From Bacillota bacterium (GTDB lineage Bacteria > Bacillota > Desulfotomaculia > Desulfotomaculales > Desulfallaceae), in the NCBI GenBank assembly GCA_009781965.1, contig WQUS01000036.1, positions 1 through 7,774 on the forward strand: a stretch of 7,774 nucleotides of DNA, in the 5' to 3' direction. Under the pieces are notes generated by a model. That model was not told where the DNA came from, did no database searches, and saw only the letters and a list, made by a program, of their open reading frames with translations. Of the stretch, positions 4,516 to 7,774 are shown piece by piece. Both the position numbers and the translations under genes were made by a program. The number at the start of each line of letters is the position of its first letter. Positions within the stretch are counted from its first letter, which is position 1.

Positions 4516-6800
4516 CGGAATATCGTTTTATCGGCCGGCCCACCCAACGCAAGGATGCCTTGGACATCGTAACGGGACGGACCAAATTTATCAACGATGT
4601 TACCATCCCTAACATGCTGTACGGCAAAATTCTGCACAGCCCGCTGCCCCATGCGCTGATTAAAAGCATCGACACTAGCGATGCCGAAAGCCTGCCCGGG
4701 GTAAAAACGGTACTCACCCATTGGAACGCGCCCCCATGGATGGCCGGATTTCCCCTGCACGTGCGGCTCCTGGACAATAAAGTACGCTATGTGGGCGACC
4801 GGGTAGCCCTGGTGGCCGCCGAAACCGAAGATATTGCCGCGGAAGCATTGCGGCTGATAAAAGTGGACTATGAACCGCTGCCGGCAGTGTATGATGTGGA
4901 GGAAGCGGTTCAACCGGACGCCCCGCAATTGTATGAGCAGTTTGACGGCAATTTTTTACCCTGGGCGCGCGTATTCGGACCCCGGATCCTGGAGGAAATG
5001 GTTATTGGCGACGTAGAGCAGGGGTTTAAAGAAGCGGACTTGGTCGTCGCAGGCGCCTGCTCCTGTGAAAACATCCCCAACCCGTTGCCGCCGGAACCGC
5101 CGGGGGTAATTGCCTCCTGGGAAGAACCGGACAACCTCACCGTCTGGTCGGCGTCCCAAGGGCCCCATATGTTTAAAGCTACGCTACAAAGACGGATGGG
5201 CGCCGCTGCCATGCAGTCCCTTGGCAGCCCCGTCGGGGCCAGCTACGGTTCCAAATATATGTCCTGGCAGTTTGTTTTGCCGGCTGCCGCCCTGGCCAAG
5301 GCCGCAGGCCGGCCGGTCAAATTATGCTACAGCAAAGCGGAGCAGCTGGCCGCCTTTACGGTGCGGCTGGCCTCCCGGATCCACGGCCAAGTTGGTCTGA
5401 AAAAAGACGGTACGGTAACGGCCCTGGCCGCCGATTGGCTGGTCAACAGCGGCGCCTTCTCGGAAATCACCCAGGGTATGGTAGCCGTAGGTCTGGGGGA
5501 AGTACAATTGATGCTCCGCTGCGCCAACTGGAGTTTCAAACCCCGCATGGTCTGCACCAACCGCACCGCTTCCGGCCAGGTGCGCGGCTTCGGCGGTCAG
5601 GAACTGAAATGCGCGCTGACCCCCATCATCACCGCGGGTTTGGAAAACATCGGCCTTGATCCGGTGGAGTTTTTCAAAAAGAATTACATCAAACCAGGCG
5701 ACGGCTATTACTGGCGCAACGGTAACTGGCTAGTCTGCAGAAGCGCGGATTATACCGCCGCGATCGAAAAGGGAGCGGCTACTTTCGGCTGGGCTGCCAA
5801 ATGGCAGGGCTGGCTTAAGCCCACAAGCGTCAATGGAGCCAAGCGCAGGGGCGTAGGAGTGGGCGTACACGGCGACGCCGACGTGGGCGAAGACATCTCC
5901 GAAGCCTTTGTGCGTCTGGAACCCAACGGCACGGCCGTCATATATTCCAGTCTGGCCGAACACGGCACCGGTCAGCGCAGCAGCATCTGCAAGATGGCCG
6001 CCGAAGTTCTGCAAATTCCTCTGACTAACGTTTCGGTAACGCCGGTGGATTCCCGGGTGAATCCCTTTGAAATCGGTCCGCTTGGTTCCCGGGGCACCTA
6101 TGCCATCGGCAGCGCGGTGATTGCCGCCGCCGAGGACGCCAAAAAACAGCTGCTGGAACTGCTGGCCCCCCAATTGGGGGTGGGACCGGAAGAGTTGGAA
6201 ACCAGGGACGGAGTAGTTTATGTTAAAGGAGACCCGGCAAAGCAGATTCCCTGGTTTAAGGGCATGGGCTATGACCGTACCATCATGGGCCGGGGCCGTT
6301 TTGACGGCGATCACACCCTGCCCAATTTTATGATGGTCTTTGCCGAGGTGGAAGTCGACGCCGAAACAGGCAAGGTGGATTTAATCAAGGTGGTCGGCGC
6401 TACCGATGTGGGGCAAATTATTGATCCCCCGTCACTGCTTAACCAGCTGAACGGCTGCCTTGGCTCCGCCGGCCTCGACATCGCTATTTTTGAAGAAACG
6501 GTCCTGGATACCAGGTTGGGACGGGTGATGAACGCCAACCTGATTGACTATAAGTGGCGCACCTTTGCGGAACTGCCCGGCATGACGCATGAAGTGCTGG
6601 AAACTCCGTTCCCCAGTCACCGTTTCCATGCCATTGGCGTAGGCGAGATTAGCTCGGCGCCCGGTCCCTCCGCAGTGCTCATGGCGGTGTCCAACGCCAT
6701 CGGCGTCCACCTGGCGGAATATCCCCTCACGCCGGACAAAATCTTAAAGGCGCTGCAAGAAAAAAGCCATCGGCAAAACGCTGGCCAAAATGACCGTTAA
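4512..6800 (+). CDS. Xanthine dehydrogenase-family molybdopterin-binding large subunit, copy B
   Basis: This complete 762-residue paralogue of the preceding gene differs at roughly 90 aligned positions by hand count (about 88% identity), has a one-residue deletion near position 151, and has a longer C-terminal tail (SHRQNAGQNDR). All cofactor and catalytic landmarks are kept, shifted by one: Gln216, GASYG 242-246, RGFGGQE 358-364, Gln488, GSRGT 525-529 and the catalytic Glu712. It is therefore expected to be active rather than a decaying copy. The differences cluster between residues 134 and 185, where the a/b-hammerhead region joins the Mo domain, while the following 88 residues are identical to copy A. 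Like A, it has Tyr where xanthine dehydrogenase has its purine-binding Glu. It either forms an alternative enzyme with a different substrate range or sits in a mixed complex with A. The Fe-S and flavin partners are not in the window. Confidence 0.93.
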   Translation: MTEYRFIGRPTQRKDALDIVTGRTKFINDVTIPNMLYGKILHSPLPHALIKSIDTSDAESLPGVKTVLTHWNAPPWMAGFPLHVRLLDNKVRYVGDRVALVAAETEDIAAEALRLIKVDYEPLPAVYDVEEAVQPDAPQLYEQFDGNFLPWARVFGPRILEEMVIGDVEQGFKEADLVVAGACSCENIPNPLPPEPPGVIASWEEPDNLTVWSASQGPHMFKATLQRRMGAAAMQSLGSPVGASYGSKYMSWQFVLPAAALAKAAGRPVKLCYSKAEQLAAFTVRLASRIHGQVGLKKDGTVTALAADWLVNSGAFSEITQGMVAVGLGEVQLMLRCANWSFKPRMVCTNRTASGQVRGFGGQELKCALTPIITAGLENIGLDPVEFFKKNYIKPGDGYYWRNGNWLVCRSADYTAAIEKGAATFGWAAKWQGWLKPTSVNGAKRRGVGVGVHGDADVGEDISEAFVRLEPNGTAVIYSSLAEHGTGQRSSICKMAAEVLQIPLTNVSVTPVDSRVNPFEIGPLGSRGTYAIGSAVIAAAEDAKKQLLELLAPQLGVGPEELETRDGVVYVKGDPAKQIPWFKGMGYDRTIMGRGRFDGDHTLPNFMMVFAEVEVDAETGKVDLIKVVGATDVGQIIDPPSLLNQLNGCLGSAGLDIAIFEETVLDTRLGRVMNANLIDYKWRTFAELPGMTHEVLETPFPSHRFHAIGVGEISSAPGPSAVLMAVSNAIGVHLAEYPLTPDKILKALQEKSHRQNAGQNDR

Positions 6801-6877
6801 GCAGTATTATTGATAGAAGCTGTTGTTATAAAAGGCTTTTATTGTCTAGAAGTTGTTCTTGCAAGAAGGTTATACAA
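6801..6877 (+). promoter_or_regulatory. AT-rich gap with two palindromes before the hydrolase gene
   Basis: This 77-base stretch holds ATAAAAG-G-CTTTTAT (6828-6842, a perfect inverted repeat around one base) and TTCTTGCAAGAA (6856-6867, a perfect 12-bp palindrome overlapping the hydrolase ribosome binding site). It also holds a 14-base imperfect direct repeat, TAGAAGCTGTTGTT / TAGAAGTTGTTCTT (6814-6827 and 6847-6860, 12 of 14 matching, 33 bases apart). No T-run follows the first palindrome, so it is not a standard terminator. I see no well-spaced promoter. Operator sites for separate control of the hydrolase are possible but unproven. Confidence 0.35.
6863..6869 (+). promoter_or_regulatory. 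Ribosome binding site of the alpha/beta hydrolase gene
   Basis: AAGAAGG lies 8 bases before the ATG at 6878 and selects that start. Its first five bases (6863-6867) form part of the right half of the 12-bp palindrome at 6856-6867, so folding or protein binding there could limit initiation. Confidence 0.65.
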
Positions 6878-7774
6878 ATGGCATTAGATCCACAAGCTAA
6901 AGCATTGCTTGATCTCATTAAGGAGCGCGGCGGGCCTCCGATGCATCTGCTTTCGCCCCAAGAAAACCGTTTGGCCCTGCGGCGCTCGGCAAAACGCATG
7001 AATATTCCGCCCCCGACAGTGGCCCACATCCAGGACCGTCTAATTCCGGTCCGGGACGGGGAAATCAGCGTGCGCCTCTATCGGCCGGCAGCGGCGGACC
7101 CTTTGCCCATATTCATTTTTTTCCATGGCGGCGGATTTATCATGGGTGATCTTGATACGGTTGATCCGCCCTTGAGAGCTATAGCCAATGCTGTCCCGGC
7201 CCTGGTCATATCGGTCGATTACCGTCTGGCGCCGGAATATCAATTTCCCACCGCGGTTGAAGACTGCTACGCCGCTTTAGAGTGGTCTTATGCCAATGCC
7301 GGCGCCCTGGGCGGCGACCCGGCGCGGATTGCCGTAGGCGGCGACAGCGCGGGCGGCAACCTGGCCGCGGTGATGTCTTTGCTGGCCCGGGAGCAAGGCG
7401 GGCCCCATTTATGCGCGCAGCTATTGTTATATCCAGCCGTCGACCAACTGAACTATTACCCCTCACATGATCTTTTTGCCGAGGGTTACTTTATTTCTTT
7501 AGCCGACATAGTACAAATAAGGAATTACTATTGCAAAACAGCAGCAGATAAAAAGCATATCTGCGCTTCGCCCATCCTGGCGCCGGATCTGAGCATCTTA
7601 CCGGACGCGCTGGTAGTTACAGCCGGTTACGATCCCCTGCGGGATGAAGGGGAAGCTTACGCCAAACGGCTCGAAGAGGCAGGCGTCAAAGTGGATTATC
7701 ACTGTTATACCGGTATGATCCACGGCTTCTTTGGTATGAGCGGCCTATTGGACCAGGGAAAAGTTTTAATCCGG
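6878..7774 (+). CDS. Alpha/beta hydrolase fold-3 family esterase (hormone-sensitive-lipase type), 3' partial
   Basis: The frame from the ATG at 6878 runs without a stop to the window end, giving 299 residues of a family usually about 310-320 long, so only the extreme C terminus is missing. Family IV (HSL/Aes-like) carboxylesterase features appear in order: a helical N-terminal cap (1-50), the oxyanion-hole HGGG at 83-86 in FFHGGGFIMGD, the DYRLAPE strand-turn (114-120), the nucleophile Ser157 in GDSAGGN, Asp252 in GYDPLRDEG and His282 in HGF. The full Ser-Asp-His triad is present. The enzyme should hydrolyse short-chain or aromatic carboxylic esters in the cytoplasm; no signal peptide is seen. 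It follows the two hydroxylase genes on the same strand after 77 bases, so it may belong to the same catabolic unit, releasing the substrate or processing the product of the Mo enzyme. That link is inferred from position only. Confidence 0.93.
   Translation, partial: MALDPQAKALLDLIKERGGPPMHLLSPQENRLALRRSAKRMNIPPPTVAHIQDRLIPVRDGEISVRLYRPAAADPLPIFIFFHGGGFIMGDLDTVDPPLRAIANAVPALVISVDYRLAPEYQFPTAVEDCYAALEWSYANAGALGGDPARIAVGGDSAGGNLAAVMSLLAREQGGPHLCAQLLLYPAVDQLNYYPSHDLFAEGYFISLADIVQIRNYYCKTAADKKHICASPILAPDLSILPDALVVTAGYDPLRDEGEAYAKRLEEAGVKVDYHCYTGMIHGFFGMSGLLDQGKVLIR

Larger units (their letters stand above)
2245..6770 (+). repeat. Tandem direct repeat of a 2.27-kb gene (copies A and B)
   Basis: The unit 2245-4511 is repeated in direct orientation from 4512 to about 6770, with a period of 2267 bases. 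The copies share many perfectly matching tracts of 25-40 bases, the first 29 coding bases, and a 61-base identical tract (4255-4315 and 6519-6579). The similarity ends before the copy B stop, where its C-terminal tail diverges. The arrangement is a tandem gene duplication that has since diverged. Recombination between copies could delete one gene cleanly. Confidence 0.95.

Noticed and set aside
2245..6770. A recent assembly duplication artefact producing copies A and B
   Set aside because: The copies differ at about 90 amino acids, have different tails and many silent changes, so they are real, diverged paralogues.
6790..6813. Eight-codon mini-frame MTVKQYY overlapping the end of copy B
   Set aside because: It is too short and without a ribosome binding site; likely chance.
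6828..6842. Terminator after the hydroxylase genes
   Set aside because: The inverted repeat is AT-rich, has a one-base centre, and no T-run follows it, so it lacks the marks of an intrinsic terminator.
1..7774. CRISPR arrays, tRNA or rRNA genes, insertion sequence ends
   Set aside because: I looked for regularly spaced repeats, cloverleaf-like segments and terminal inverted repeats with target duplications and saw none. The only mobile-type gene is the rpn fragment, whose left end is outside the window.

Overview
The window holds five substantial reading frames in three blocks. It probably comes from an anaerobic, low-to-mid-GC Firmicute, possibly of the Negativicutes or Peptococcaceae type. 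The reasons are strong AAGGAGG/GGGAGG-type ribosome binding sites, an Rpn-family protein of a style common in Firmicutes, and molybdenum hydroxylase genes of a kind found in anaerobes. This placement is inferred from general character, not from a marker gene.

Block 1 (1-411) is the 3' end of an Rpn-family (recombination-promoting nuclease / putative transposase) gene whose nuclease core lies off the left edge. Inside the remaining part is a near-perfect Shine-Dalgarno (112-118) eight bases ahead of an in-frame ATG (127). This is the arrangement expected for a separately translated C-terminal RpnS-type inhibitor of the full-length nuclease. Block 2 (412-2049, minus strand) is a complete cofactor-independent phosphoglycerate mutase, gpmI, of the longer 'SGGGR...TMDRY' form, convergent with rpn and separated from it by only 24 bases.

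Block 3 (2050-7774, plus strand) starts at a divergent promoter region. There the gpmI promoter candidate points left, and a candidate with a 12-bp tandemly duplicated -35 region points right. The rightward unit encodes two complete molybdopterin-binding large subunits of the xanthine dehydrogenase/CoxL/HcrA family. They are about 88% identical by my hand count and are joined by a 4-base ATGA overlap. After a 77-base AT-rich gap with two short palindromes comes an alpha/beta hydrolase of the hormone-sensitive-lipase type (family IV), still open at the right edge.

The likely theme of block 3 is catabolism or modification of an unidentified organic substrate by hydroxylation or reductive chemistry at a Mo centre, with an esterase acting on a related ester. 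No small 2Fe-2S subunit or FAD subunit is present in the window, so electron transfer partners must be downstream or elsewhere. The two large subunits differ very unevenly. Residues 187-274 are identical in protein although about 25 of their codons differ silently, while residues 134-186 carry 22 substitutions and a deletion. This suggests a shared cofactor core with a diversified partner or substrate surface.
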